In this document: positions 53,331 to 61,938 of the stretch, in pieces | Numbering within the stretch: the stretch's first letter is position 1 | How the letters are laid out: every line of letters starts with the position of its first letter | Assembly: GCA_003506435.1 (NCBI GenBank) | Contig: DOAQ01000009.1 | Coordinates: 124,001 to 188,000 of the forward strand | DNA length: 64,000 nt | Direction: 5' to 3' | Source: Prolixibacteraceae bacterium | GTDB taxonomy: Bacteria > Bacteroidota > Bacteroidia > Bacteroidales > Prolixibacteraceae | The notes under the pieces: model-generated | Database searches by the model: none | Told to the model about the DNA's origin: nothing | The model's input: only the letters and a program-made list of their open reading frames with translations | Translations under genes and position numbers: made by a program

Positions 53331-54554
53331 TTATTGCGCTAATTGGTATTTGTTGTTTATCCGTTTTTCCAGCTTGCCCATGTCCTCACTGATCTTATCG
53401 TTGGTGATTTTCGCATAGATTCGGGTGGAACGCAGGTCGCTGTGCCCCAGCATCCGGCTGACCGTTTCAATAGGGACTCCCTGTGACAGCGTGATTTCGC
53501 TCGCGTAGGTGTGCCTGCCCATGTGAAAGATAAGCCGTTTTTTTATCCCGCATATTTGGCCGATTTTCTTCAAGTTAACGTTCAGTTTACCGCAACTCAG
53601 CATGAGCAGCAGTTTTCCTTCGGGGGCCAGGCCCCGGTATTTTTTGATGATCTGCAACGGAAAATCCAACAAAGGGATTTCGCAGGGTGTCCCTGTTTTC
53701 TGCCGGGTGGTTTTGATCCATATCACCCCGTCGTCTGCCTTATACAGATTCTCTTGTGAAAGATTGCACATATCCCGGTAGGCAAGCCCGGTAAAACAGG
53801 AAAACAGGAACATATCCCGTGTCAGGTAGCGGTTGGGATGGTCCAAAGGGGTGTTCATGATCTTATCCAATTCGGCACGGGTAAGGTATTTTTGTTGCGG
53901 TTTGGGACGTTCCGGCGCGTAGTTGATAAAAGGGTCGCTTGTTGTGATGCCTTCGCAAACCGCATACTTAATCATTTTTCGCATCCGGGTTACGATTCCC
54001 AGGACCGTGTTCGGTTTTAACTGCAATTCCACACGCAGGTAAAAGTCATAACTGTGGATGAAAGCATCGTCCAATGCGGAAAACGGGACGTCCGAAACTT
54101 TATATTTATGTTTCAGGAAGTTTTTAAGGTGCCGCAGGGCGTTCCCGTATTCAAAGCCCGTGTGGGAAGTGCGGTTTACCCCAACCCGTTTCGCGAAATT
54201 CGTGTTATGGTTTTCAAAATACTTCACCAGCGTTTCCTGTTCGGAAGCAATGCCTAAAAAAGCATTTTTCACCTGTTCCGCCGTTGCTTTTTCTTTGACG
54301 GCAACAATCTCCTGGTAACGGTAATTGACGGATATGCGTATTTTGTCCAATTGCCCGTTGATTTCAACAGCCTGTCTGCTTTTTCCTTTACAACGTCCGA
54401 AAGGGGTATCCCAGAGGGACAATGGCACGTTCATCTTGGCGCTGAATTGCACCATTGTTTTGCCGATTGTAAGACGTCCCATAATGGGGCATGTCCCATC
54501 GGGTTTTTCCTCATTCTTTTTGAGGTAGAATGATAATTTGATTGCTTGTTTCAT
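53331..54554 (-). CDS. Tyrosine recombinase (IntDOT-like), first of a tandem pair
   Basis: This 407-residue recombinase has the catalytic motif HMGRHTYASE near residue 344 and RIYAKI near 379. TGLAYRDM again has Ala where the first Arg is expected, although an Arg lies two residues on. The two recombinases may act together in excision and integration of the ICE; this one lies nearest the element end. Confidence 0.87.
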   Translation of the reverse strand: MKQAIKLSFYLKKNEEKPDGTCPIMGRLTIGKTMVQFSAKMNVPLSLWDTPFGRCKGKSRQAVEINGQLDKIRISVNYRYQEIVAVKEKATAEQVKNAFLGIASEQETLVKYFENHNTNFAKRVGVNRTSHTGFEYGNALRHLKNFLKHKYKVSDVPFSALDDAFIHSYDFYLRVELQLKPNTVLGIVTRMRKMIKYAVCEGITTSDPFINYAPERPKPQQKYLTRAELDKIMNTPLDHPNRYLTRDMFLFSCFTGLAYRDMCNLSQENLYKADDGVIWIKTTRQKTGTPCEIPLLDFPLQIIKKYRGLAPEGKLLLMLSCGKLNVNLKKIGQICGIKKRLIFHMGRHTYASEITLSQGVPIETVSRMLGHSDLRSTRIYAKITNDKISEDMGKLEKRINNKYQLAQ

Positions 54555-54916
54555 AACCCTGTTTTTAAATTTTAAAATTAACTGTTACAGAGTCATTTGT
54601 AGTTATGCAAAATGCAGAGTATCAGCACATAAAGCACCGGTTAGCACCCGTTTTTCAACCTTTTTGCTGATGACCGTCAAAGATTGCCGATCTTTGGCTA
54701 AAGAAAGGTTGATTGATTGCGTTATTTCAGGCTTTCCGGCGTTCTTTTTATTCTTTCCCATGATAGCCAAAAGGGCAATACATAGGTAACGGAAATTCTG
54801 CCTTAGCGCGTGTTATTCTTCCATTTCAGGGGCTGGAAGAATATAGTGAGATAACGCAACTATTCGCTAATAATCAGCACTTTATTCTAATTTATCTGAG
54901 GTTTTCTTTTTGGGTA
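54555..54916. other. ICE terminal region, probable arm sites
   Basis: The 362 nt between the recombinase start and the truncated integrase. It contains an inverted repeat ATTCTTCCA/TGGAAGAAT (about 54811-54839) and GCGTTAT-type repeats in both orientations (about 54719 and 54843), possible arm-type or Xis sites. No gene could be supported. Confidence 0.5.
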
Positions 54917-54926
54917 ATACATTTGC
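54917..54926. other. Candidate attachment core at the ICE border
   Basis: ATACATTTGC matches nine of ten positions of the CTnDOT-type core GTANNTTTGC, exactly where ICE sequence gives way to the codons of another integrase. Confidence 0.5.
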
Positions 54927-55080
54927 CACCGTTTTAAAACGCTCTGGGGCTCCAATTGAGTTTATCAGCGAAAGCCTCGGACACAAAGACCTTAAAACAA
55001 CAGAAAATTACCTTGACAGTTTTGAAGACGATGTAAAAGAAACTTATCAAAAGCAATTGCTTAATTTTAAGTCAAAATAA
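54919..55080 (+). pseudogene. Truncated tyrosine recombinase of the second element
   Basis: The 54 remaining C-terminal codons read TFATVLKRSGAPIEFISESL and then GHKDLKTTENYL, with the nucleophile Tyr, before a stop. Everything upstream, including the catalytic Arg-His of RHTFAT, is replaced by ICE sequence. This is the integrase of the element to the right, cut by the ICE insertion; the other part should lie beyond the left ICE end. Confidence 0.8.
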
Positions 55081-55107
55081 TTTTACACCAGTCAAATAAT
55101 CGGGTTC

Positions 55108-56130
55108 ATGATTGATTTAGCTCTTTTTGATGAAATATTATACAGAAATCTGGCTCCTTGGTTGGAGGAAAACAAACCGGATGAAAAGTTCACTGCATTA
55201 ACAACTGAGATAGAAAGTGTAAAACCAGAATTTCAGCCCTTGCATGAAATAGATTTCTATCGACCCTTCAACGACAAAACCCGATTTTATCAAAAGCTGA
55301 TAGTAAACGAATCTATCACCTATTGCAATAAAGTTTATCGTTTGATTAAAGAAAATAAGAACATCAAACTTCACAAATATTGGAAAAACAACTTACTCGA
55401 TAAAAAACTTCCAACAAGGTTAAAAGATATTGGCAGAATAATCCGGGAGAAAAGCTATTGGATTGATTACATTAATCCAAGAAAAACATCTTTTGATATT
55501 GATGCAGACCATAAAACAGAAACCTACATATTACAGCTTCTGAAAATTGCCTTAATTCGGGTATATCTTGAAATCCAATCCTTTTTCTCTTTTATATCCA
55601 AAGACGACATCTTAATCGAAGATGATTTTTATACCCGATTTCTGAATGAACCCATCCCTGAAACATCATTTTTAAAAGAAGCACCCAAGATAATCGACCT
55701 AAAAACAGAGGAAGTTAAGCCACGGGGAAATACTCCCCCAGCATTTAGTCTGGTTTTAGATGATATAAGGGAAAGGAAATCAGGTGTGCCATTATATCAT
55801 TACATCATTAAAAATCCTCAACGATTTGCATCCTTTGAAGAAAAATTATTTGATAACGAATACATCGGCATGGATTATTCCATGAAAAACACCCATGGTC
55901 AAAAAAACAAAATGGCAATTATCTATTACTTGCTAATAGACAAAGGATATTTCAAGAAATTCAATGACTTGGAGAAAAAACCTTTCAAAAACAGAGATAT
56001 TGCAAAATTCCTTGATCACAGATACAATGCTAATCTGGATAAGCAATTCAGAACTTATGCTAGCAAAACTCAGGAACGGGCAATTTTTATTGAAGATCAT
56101 TATTGGTTGTACACTTTACCCCCGTGTTAG
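55108..56130 (+). CDS. Hypothetical protein, weakly RteC-like
   Basis: This 340-residue AT-rich, helical protein begins IDLALFDEILYRNL. Its general layout (about 220 helical residues, then a C-terminal region with a possible HTH) recalls RteC-type regulators, but the RteC motifs are not convincing. It sits next to the integrase remnant and before the HTH genes, a regulator position. Confidence 0.5.
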   Translation: MIDLALFDEILYRNLAPWLEENKPDEKFTALTTEIESVKPEFQPLHEIDFYRPFNDKTRFYQKLIVNESITYCNKVYRLIKENKNIKLHKYWKNNLLDKKLPTRLKDIGRIIREKSYWIDYINPRKTSFDIDADHKTETYILQLLKIALIRVYLEIQSFFSFISKDDILIEDDFYTRFLNEPIPETSFLKEAPKIIDLKTEEVKPRGNTPPAFSLVLDDIRERKSGVPLYHYIIKNPQRFASFEEKLFDNEYIGMDYSMKNTHGQKNKMAIIYYLLIDKGYFKKFNDLEKKPFKNRDIAKFLDHRYNANLDKQFRTYASKTQERAIFIEDHYWLYTLPPC

Positions 56131-56326
56131 AATTGCGGTAATTTGCTGTCATTTTTCCATTTCAAATTTCCAATAAAATTGGCAAAATACTGTATTACAA
56201 AGTATTTTGTTTATCGAAAATTTCGAAAAATTATTTACAACAAGCTTTTCTGAACTTCGTTCCGTCGTTGAAAATCAGCGATGACTTTTGATCAAAAGTC
56301 CATTCTCTAATTTAATAATTAAAGAC

Positions 56327-56623
56327 ATGGACGAACAAATTTTAAAAGAAGTCCAGGAGCTTAAAAAACTCATTTTCGAGCAAAATATACTCCAAAAGGA
56401 AGTATTAAACTTCAACGAAGCAGCAGTCTATTTAGAGGTTTCGCATTCGCACCTCTACAAATTGACAAGTACAGGAACCATCCCGGCATACAAGCCAAAC
56501 GGGAAAAAGTTGTACTTCAATCGTCAGGAACTAAACACATGGTTACTTTCAAGCAGGCAGGCTTCCGTTTCCGACATTGAAGAAGAAGTCAGTCAGTTTA
56601 AACTTAAATCCGGGAGGGCGTAG
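56327..56623 (+). CDS. Excisionase-family HTH protein
   Basis: This 98-residue protein starts at MDEQILKEV. The HTH reads LNFNEAAVYLEVSHSHLYKLTSTGTIP, followed by the wing KLYFNRQELNTWL. Likely an excision factor or small regulator of the second element; adjacent to a related gene. Confidence 0.75.
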   Translation: MDEQILKEVQELKKLIFEQNILQKEVLNFNEAAVYLEVSHSHLYKLTSTGTIPAYKPNGKKLYFNRQELNTWLLSSRQASVSDIEEEVSQFKLKSGRA

Positions 56624-56624
56624 T

Positions 56625-56918
56625 ATGGACGAGATTTTAAAAGGTATACTGGCTCTTTCCGGTGAACTGAAAGAAATAAAGGTCCATCTTCAGTATCTAA
56701 AGAAAACCCGGACTGAAATATTCAAAGAATCATGGATTGACGGGCAGGATGTAATGCTTGCCCTCAATATTAGCTTACGCACCTTGCAATCATTACGTGA
56801 TTCAGGTACACTTCCATTCTCCCGGATCAACGGCAAATTCTACTACAAAGTTTCCGATCTGGAAAAACTACTCGAAGTCAATTACTCCCGATACCTAAAA
56901 CCGAATAGCTATGATTGA
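56625..56918 (+). CDS. Excisionase-like HTH protein
   Basis: This 97-residue protein starts at MDEILKGI, with GGGAGG 8 nt upstream deciding the start. Its HTH reads IDGQDVMLALNISLRTLQSLRDSG. Overlaps the next gene by 8 nt. Confidence 0.72.
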   Translation: MDEILKGILALSGELKEIKVHLQYLKKTRTEIFKESWIDGQDVMLALNISLRTLQSLRDSGTLPFSRINGKFYYKVSDLEKLLEVNYSRYLKPNSYD

Positions 56919-57840
56919 GGAAAAGGGAATCCTGCACGAAACACATTACGGATTGAATATTTACGCCCATATTCTGCAAAAATATTATCCTGATGAAGTC
57001 GTAATCAATTTGTCAGGCATAGTTTGCGCACCAACAAAAAATCCATTTAATAACAATAAGGCAACCCTGAATATATTTAACCAAAATGGAGTTTTTTGTT
57101 ACAGCGATTTTGAAAATCCATATTTAAAAGGTGATCCGTTTGATTTTGCAACACTACATTATAACCTTAATGGGGAAGAATTACTTCAAACGCTCAATCG
57201 GGAATTAAATCTGAGAATTGGTGAAGACTGGAACTTTTACGGTCGTAAGAAAAGGGATAATATCACACAATCTGAAATAATCAGGTTTAGCTATTTCAAA
57301 TGTCCGGTGACCAATACAACCCCATATTGCGAGACCAATATATTCGAATTATACATGGTAATTAAATCCGAATTATACAAAGAGCAAACAGAAGAATTGC
57401 GAAGTATTCTTGCTCCCCTCCCTCTCGGAGAGGGGTCGGGGGAGAGGCTTGAACAAGCCCGCAAGTATAAGGCCAGGCATTTCGATTATGTCACCTTCTC
57501 GGGCACGTTCACAAAACGCAATGAAAATGCTTTGATTCATCATTCCGGCCTGATAACAATTGACTTTGACCATGTGGAAAACCTGTCACAACTAAAACAG
57601 AATTTGGTGAATGATGAATATTTCGAAACCGAGTTAATGTTTGTTTCTCCGTCCGGCAATGGGTTAAAATGGATTATCTCTGTTGATTTAAAAGAATGTT
57701 CTCATCAACAATGGTTCAAAGCAATTGCAGCCTATATCAGAGCAACCTATCAGTTAGAGGTTGACAAATCCGGGAAAGATATCTCCCGGGCTTGTTTTCT
57801 TCCTTATGACCCGGAGGTATATATCAATCCAATTTTTTAA
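56911..57840 (+). CDS. VirE_N / BT4734-like primase-type protein
   Basis: This 309-residue protein has an N-terminal region with a CHC2-like layout (CAPTKNPFNNNKATLN then KGDPFDFATLHY). From about residue 185 a BT4734/VirE N-terminal domain follows, with LITIDFDHVENL and SPSGNGLKWIISV. Such proteins are paired with DUF3987 genes in Bacteroidota mobile elements and probably prime or initiate replication. A palindromic repeat encoding APLPLGEGSGERL is inserted in frame near residue 168. Confidence 0.7.
   Translation: MIEEKGILHETHYGLNIYAHILQKYYPDEVVINLSGIVCAPTKNPFNNNKATLNIFNQNGVFCYSDFENPYLKGDPFDFATLHYNLNGEELLQTLNRELNLRIGEDWNFYGRKKRDNITQSEIIRFSYFKCPVTNTTPYCETNIFELYMVIKSELYKEQTEELRSILAPLPLGEGSGERLEQARKYKARHFDYVTFSGTFTKRNENALIHHSGLITIDFDHVENLSQLKQNLVNDEYFETELMFVSPSGNGLKWIISVDLKECSHQQWFKAIAAYIRATYQLEVDKSGKDISRACFLPYDPEVYINPIF
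57411..57455. repeat. In-frame palindromic repeat in the VirE_N gene
   Basis: CCCCTCCCTCTC-GGAG-AGGGG-type inverted repeat; encodes LAPLPLGEGSGERL between the two domains. Confidence 0.6.
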
Positions 57841-57865
57841 CAAAAATCATTAAAAACAAACAGCC

Positions 57866-58018
57866 ATGAAACTCAATAAATATCTATCATTTCTTAAACA
57901 AATGCTGATTAAATTAGCTTCTGTCCATTGGCCTCTTTGGTGGGTAGTCCTTCCGTTTCTCTTATTCTACGCCGAACAGTTAGCTGCCTTTGTAAATCAA
58001 TGTAGCATCACCTGTTAA
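57866..58018 (+). CDS. 50-residue membrane protein
   Basis: MKLNKYLSFLKQMLIKL start, a Trp-rich hydrophobic helix (HWPLWWVVLPFLLFY) and two Cys near the end. Lies between two replication-type genes, 26 nt and 11 nt from its neighbours. Family unknown. Confidence 0.5.
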   Translation: MKLNKYLSFLKQMLIKLASVHWPLWWVVLPFLLFYAEQLAAFVNQCSITC

Positions 58019-58028
58019 TTCATTGGCG

Positions 58029-60014
58029 ATGAAAAAGATTTTTAATCCAAATGATTGGATACAAACAACCGACAATAGAGACGCAGCATGCTGCGTCTCT
58101 AATACACCACCATTACTCGATCAAAACACCAATTCCGCCCCTGCAAAGGGGCGGTGTCAGGCTTTGCCTGACGGAGGGGTTCAAAATTATCCCGCTACTC
58201 CTGACTTCCTTGAAGTCCTCTCCCGTCTCGAATCCTCACAAACCGACATTACCGCCAATTATTCTGATTGGCGGGATATCGGCTTTGCCTTAACTGATGA
58301 ATTTGGCGAATCAGGCCGGGAATACTTCCATCGAATCAGCCGTTTCTATCATGGTTATTCACAAATTGATTGCGACAAACAATACGATAATTGCCTCAAA
58401 TCAACCGGTCATGGCATAACGCTCAAAACCTTCTTTCACCTTGTGAAAAAAGCCGGGATAAATTTAAAAACCATTGTCCAAAATTCCTCACCTGTAAAGG
58501 GGAGGTGTCAGGCGCAGCCTGACGGAGGGGTTCAAATACCACAACCATTCCCCGATCAAAGCTCCAATTTCTCCCCTTTCCAAGAGCCTGTCCCGAACTC
58601 GATTCGGGAGGAGGTGTCCGGCTTTGCCGGACAAAGGGGTCTTTCCTCCTCTACTTCAAACATGCCCGTTAAAGCCGAACAGAAAAATCTCCCCCTCATC
58701 CCCTCCCATGTTTACGACAGCCTGCCCGAAATCCTCCAGGATGCATGTAGTATAAGTCAATCTGATAACGAACGTGATATTCTTTTATTAGGTTCGATAA
58801 CAACCATCAGCAGTTGTATTCCAAAAGTATATGGTATTTATGGAGGGCAAAAGGTATATAGCAATTTGTACCTGTTTGTTACTGCCCTTGCTTCAGCAGG
58901 AAAAGGAATGCTTACGCATTGTAAACGGCTGGTTTATCCTGTTCATAAAAAGCTACGGGAAAAATGCCAATTATTAAAGGCCGAATACGATACTGAGATG
59001 AATATTTACAATGCCAATAAAAAGAAAACACCCAATATGGAAAAGCCACAGAAACCACCCGAAAAATTACTATATATTCCGGCCAATAGCAGTGCAACAG
59101 GTGTTTTCCAATTGTTGTCCGATAACGATGGTAAAGGTTTAATTTTTGAGACAGAAGGCGACACACTGGCAATCACTTTTAAAAGCGATTACGGGAATTA
59201 CAGCGATGGCTTTCGGAAAGCATTCCATCACGAAACCATCAGTTATTACCGGAGAACCGACCGCGAACATGTAGAAATAGATAAACCTCAACTCTCAGCC
59301 GTTCTTTCAGGTACTCCAAAACAAGTCACCAACCTCATACCCGATGCAGAAAATGGGCTGTTTAGCCGTTTCATATTTTATTATCTGGATATGAAATCCG
59401 AGTGGAAAGATGTATTTGCACGTCCTGTAAGCAACGGGATTGAAAACTATTTTAACGAATTAGGGTATCGTTTCTATGAACTGTACAAAGAGCTAAACTC
59501 CAACCTCGATACAGAGTTTAACCTTACAGAACAACAGCAAAGCTCATTTAATTCAAAATTCTCCAGTTGGCAGGATTTCTATGAAAAATTACTGGGCAAC
59601 GAATACAATGCAACAGTAAGACGTTTAGGTTTAATAACCTTTCGTATTGCCATGATTTTTACAGTGCTTCGCATTCTGGAAACCGGAGAAATCCAATCTC
59701 AGTTAATTTGTACTGAAAGAGATTTTAATAATGCTGTTTCGATTACAGAAATATTAATCCAACATGCCCAAAAGGTTTATTCCGATTTACCCACTCCTGT
59801 AAATATTCCGAAACGGGAAAACCGGGAACAACGTTTTTTCAACCAGCTTCCGGAAATATTTTCCCGGCAAGATTATTTGAGAGTTGCCGGGCAATTGGAA
59901 ATCCCCGATAAAACAGCACAGGGTTACATTGCCAAATTCGACAAAAAAGGGCTTATTCACCGGGATAAAAAGGATTTCTATTTAAAGGTACATGTTGAGG
60001 AAACTAAGGATTAA
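58029..60014 (+). CDS. PriCT_2-DUF3987 helicase/primase-like protein
   Basis: About 661 residues: a PriCT_2 domain (about 65-150; SDWRDIGFALTDEFGESGRE), a low-complexity linker (about 160-225), then a DUF3987 domain with a Walker A-like TALASAGKGML and a C-terminal winged-helix-like region. It probably unwinds and primes DNA for element replication. Start at ATG 58029; TTG at 58023 is in frame but unneeded. The N-terminal half contains four palindromic repeats in frame. Confidence 0.8.
   Translation: MKKIFNPNDWIQTTDNRDAACCVSNTPPLLDQNTNSAPAKGRCQALPDGGVQNYPATPDFLEVLSRLESSQTDITANYSDWRDIGFALTDEFGESGREYFHRISRFYHGYSQIDCDKQYDNCLKSTGHGITLKTFFHLVKKAGINLKTIVQNSSPVKGRCQAQPDGGVQIPQPFPDQSSNFSPFQEPVPNSIREEVSGFAGQRGLSSSTSNMPVKAEQKNLPLIPSHVYDSLPEILQDACSISQSDNERDILLLGSITTISSCIPKVYGIYGGQKVYSNLYLFVTALASAGKGMLTHCKRLVYPVHKKLREKCQLLKAEYDTEMNIYNANKKKTPNMEKPQKPPEKLLYIPANSSATGVFQLLSDNDGKGLIFETEGDTLAITFKSDYGNYSDGFRKAFHHETISYYRRTDREHVEIDKPQLSAVLSGTPKQVTNLIPDAENGLFSRFIFYYLDMKSEWKDVFARPVSNGIENYFNELGYRFYELYKELNSNLDTEFNLTEQQQSSFNSKFSSWQDFYEKLLGNEYNATVRRLGLITFRIAMIFTVLRILETGEIQSQLICTERDFNNAVSITEILIQHAQKVYSDLPTPVNIPKRENREQRFFNQLPEIFSRQDYLRVAGQLEIPDKTAQGYIAKFDKKGLIHRDKKDFYLKVHVEETKD
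58077..58100. repeat. Perfect 24-bp palindrome within the DUF3987 gene
   Basis: AGAGACGCAGCA and its exact reverse complement, TGCTGCGTCTCT, with no spacer; the reading frame is kept. Confidence 0.7.
58134..58185. repeat. Palindromic repeat unit a in the DUF3987 gene
   Basis: Two consecutive hairpins: CCGCCCC/GGGGCGG and GTCAGGC/GCCTGAC, then GGAGGGGTTCAAA. The unit at 58485-58538 has the same order. Confidence 0.65.
58485..58538. repeat. Palindromic repeat unit b in the DUF3987 gene
   Basis: The same layout as unit a (TCACCTGTAAAGGGG, then GTCAGGC/GCCTGAC, then GGAGGGGTTCAAA), about 350 nt apart, in frame. Confidence 0.65.
58567..58645. repeat. Palindromic repeat unit c in the DUF3987 gene
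   Basis: TTTCTCCCCTTT ... GTCCGGC/GCCGGAC ... AAAGGGGTCTTTCC, with a nested hairpin CCCGAA/TTCGGG. Same family as units a and b, in frame. Confidence 0.65.
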
Positions 60015-60390
60015 GAGGAATTGAAGGATATTACTTTTCTCTGTTTCCTCAATTTCCTTAAAATCCTCAATCAGATAAATCGCTTTTAGAATTTTACTAT
60101 TTAAAGAAAGAGCCAGTCCGGCTTGAGGACAGTAAAGATTTTAGTCCTACAAACTTTCTTTAAATGATTGCTGAAAAGTTATAACCTTAGCAATGAATTC
60201 CGGTAAAAGAAATCTTTTCCACAGGAACGTTAAAAGCAATTCCCCTGAATCCTTCCATCGGTTAATAAAAACATAAAATATTTTTGTCTATTGATGCTTT
60301 TGATTACTTATTTTTGAATAAGCTGTATAACAGAAGAAATAATAAAACATTTGATAATGATTTCCGCACTTATAAATAATAACTATTGCC
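60015..60390. other. 376-nt intergenic region before the AlbA_2 gene
   Basis: No gene could be supported. The left part is rich in TTCCTCAATTTCC-like repeats (about 60047-60075); the right part is AT-rich with a candidate promoter. Confidence 0.45.
60283..60316 (+). promoter_or_regulatory. Candidate promoter of the AlbA_2-Argonaute pair
   Basis: TTTG at 60283-60286 and TATTTTTG (TAnnTTTG) at 60309-60316, 22 nt apart, close to the Bacteroidota -33/-7 arrangement. The start codon is at 60391. Confidence 0.4.
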
Positions 60391-61878
60391 ATGTCTAAAC
60401 TCGCCATTATACTTCAACAACCCGAAGGCCGCCGTCTTGAATTCAAAGAATTGCTGCCTTCTAATGCAGAGTTGGTTAAAACCATTATTGCCTTTGCCAA
60501 CGATGCTGGGGGCGAATTGTATCTGGGAGTTAAAGACAATCCACGTGAGGTCATTGGTCTAAATGAAAATGATTTAATAGCGCTCGAAGAAAAAATCGCC
60601 AGCCTTATCCACGATCTTTGCGAACCGGTTATCCTTCCTGAAATATCATTTTTGCAACACGAAGGCAAACACATCATTCGTACCCAGATTTACAAAGGCA
60701 GTGCCACTCCATATCATCTGAAAAACAAAACAGTTGAGGACGGAACCTTTATTCGGATTGGTTCAACCAATCGTTTGGCATCGTCCGAAATAATCGCCGA
60801 GCTCGAACGGCAAAAACAAAACATTTCATTCGATAATGAACTGGTCTTCCGCAAATCAGTCAGTAAAATTAGGATTCAATCATTTAGTGAGCTATTCGAG
60901 GAAAAAACAGGAGAGAAACTCACCAAACAGATACTTTCCAAGCTCGATCTCTTCAAAATAGAACAAGGAAAAGAACTACTCACCAATGCACTGGTTTTAT
61001 TGTCCGACGATGAATTGCGAAAACAACTGTTTCCCTATGCTAAAATCGAATGTGCACGATTTAAGGGCACTGTTCCTGGTAATTTTATCGATCAGAAAAC
61101 CATCGATGTAAATGTGGCGCTTCAGTCCGAACAAGCCTACCAGTTTGTGTTGAGGCATATTTCACAAGCCGCTACCGATTATACCGGTGTGTACCGCAAT
61201 GATCGCTGGGAATATCCGATCATCGCCATTCGGGAGGTAATCCGCAATGCAGTTATTCACCGCGATTACTCTTTAACCGGCAAAGACATCAAAATAGCTA
61301 TCTTCGACGATAAAGTGGAGATCACCAGTCCTGGCAAGCTCATGCCTACCGTCGATTTCAGCGATATGGAATCCGGCCAGTCCGACATTCGAAACAAGAC
61401 ACTGGCTCCGGTTTTCAAGCGTCTTGGCATCATCGAGCAATGGGGTAATGGTTTAAAACTGATTAAGGAAGAATTACAGATCTATCCCGAAATAGAACTG
61501 TCATGGAAAGAACCCGGAATGGCTTTTCGGGTAGCATTTACCAATAAAAACTACAAGCAACAGCATGAGTTACAGCACGAGCTGCAGCAAGAGTTACAGC
61601 AGGAGTTACAGCAGGAGTTACAGCAGGAGTTACAGCAGGAGTCATTATTTGGGAAAGTATTACGACTAGTACAAAAACAAACATCATCAACACAAGAACT
61701 TTCAACTGCATTGGGGCAAAGATCTATATCAGGTCAATTATATGCAACCGTAAATAAACTTAGAGAAAATGGTTTAATAGAATGGACAATACCCAATAAA
61801 CCAAAGAGTTCAAAACAACAGTATAAAATAACAGAAAAAGGAAATCTATTCCTTAAACTCATAGAAAGTAATAATTGA
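60391..61878 (+). CDS. AlbA_2 (Schlafen-type) ATP-binding regulator
   Basis: This 495-residue protein has an N-terminal AlbA_2 domain (about 10-130: RRLEFKELLPS, AFANDAGGELYLGVKD), a central region, and a GHKL-type HATPase_c_4 domain (about 275-385: EVIRNAVIHRDYSL, EQWGNGLKLI). A run of six LQQE-like repeats (about 393-416) leads into a C-terminal winged helix. Proteins of this kind are usually annotated as transcriptional regulators; the AlbA_2 fold is also linked to nucleic-acid cleavage. Ends 60 nt before the Argonaute gene, so the two are probably cotranscribed. Confidence 0.82.
   Translation: MSKLAIILQQPEGRRLEFKELLPSNAELVKTIIAFANDAGGELYLGVKDNPREVIGLNENDLIALEEKIASLIHDLCEPVILPEISFLQHEGKHIIRTQIYKGSATPYHLKNKTVEDGTFIRIGSTNRLASSEIIAELERQKQNISFDNELVFRKSVSKIRIQSFSELFEEKTGEKLTKQILSKLDLFKIEQGKELLTNALVLLSDDELRKQLFPYAKIECARFKGTVPGNFIDQKTIDVNVALQSEQAYQFVLRHISQAATDYTGVYRNDRWEYPIIAIREVIRNAVIHRDYSLTGKDIKIAIFDDKVEITSPGKLMPTVDFSDMESGQSDIRNKTLAPVFKRLGIIEQWGNGLKLIKEELQIYPEIELSWKEPGMAFRVAFTNKNYKQQHELQHELQQELQQELQQELQQELQQESLFGKVLRLVQKQTSSTQELSTALGQRSISGQLYATVNKLRENGLIEWTIPNKPKSSKQQYKITEKGNLFLKLIESNN
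61567..61638 (+). repeat. 12-bp tandem coding repeat
   Basis: Six units of GAGTTACAGCAG, the last four identical, encode repeated ELQQ. Unit gain or loss would keep the frame and change the linker length. Confidence 0.85.
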
Positions 61879-61938
61879 CTTATTCAACATAACAATAACA
61901 CGAAAAGGATAAGAATTTTTAACCCCGGATAAATAAAA

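Noticed and set aside
55108..56130. Firm RteC call for the first gene of the second element
   Set aside because: Helical layout and position fit, but the diagnostic FFKEIKP and YYRSG-type motifs seen in the true rteC at 14978 are missing.
61567..61638. Short tandem repeat as a CRISPR array
   Set aside because: Units are adjacent with no spacers and encode a protein repeat. No CRISPR array or cas gene was seen in the window.
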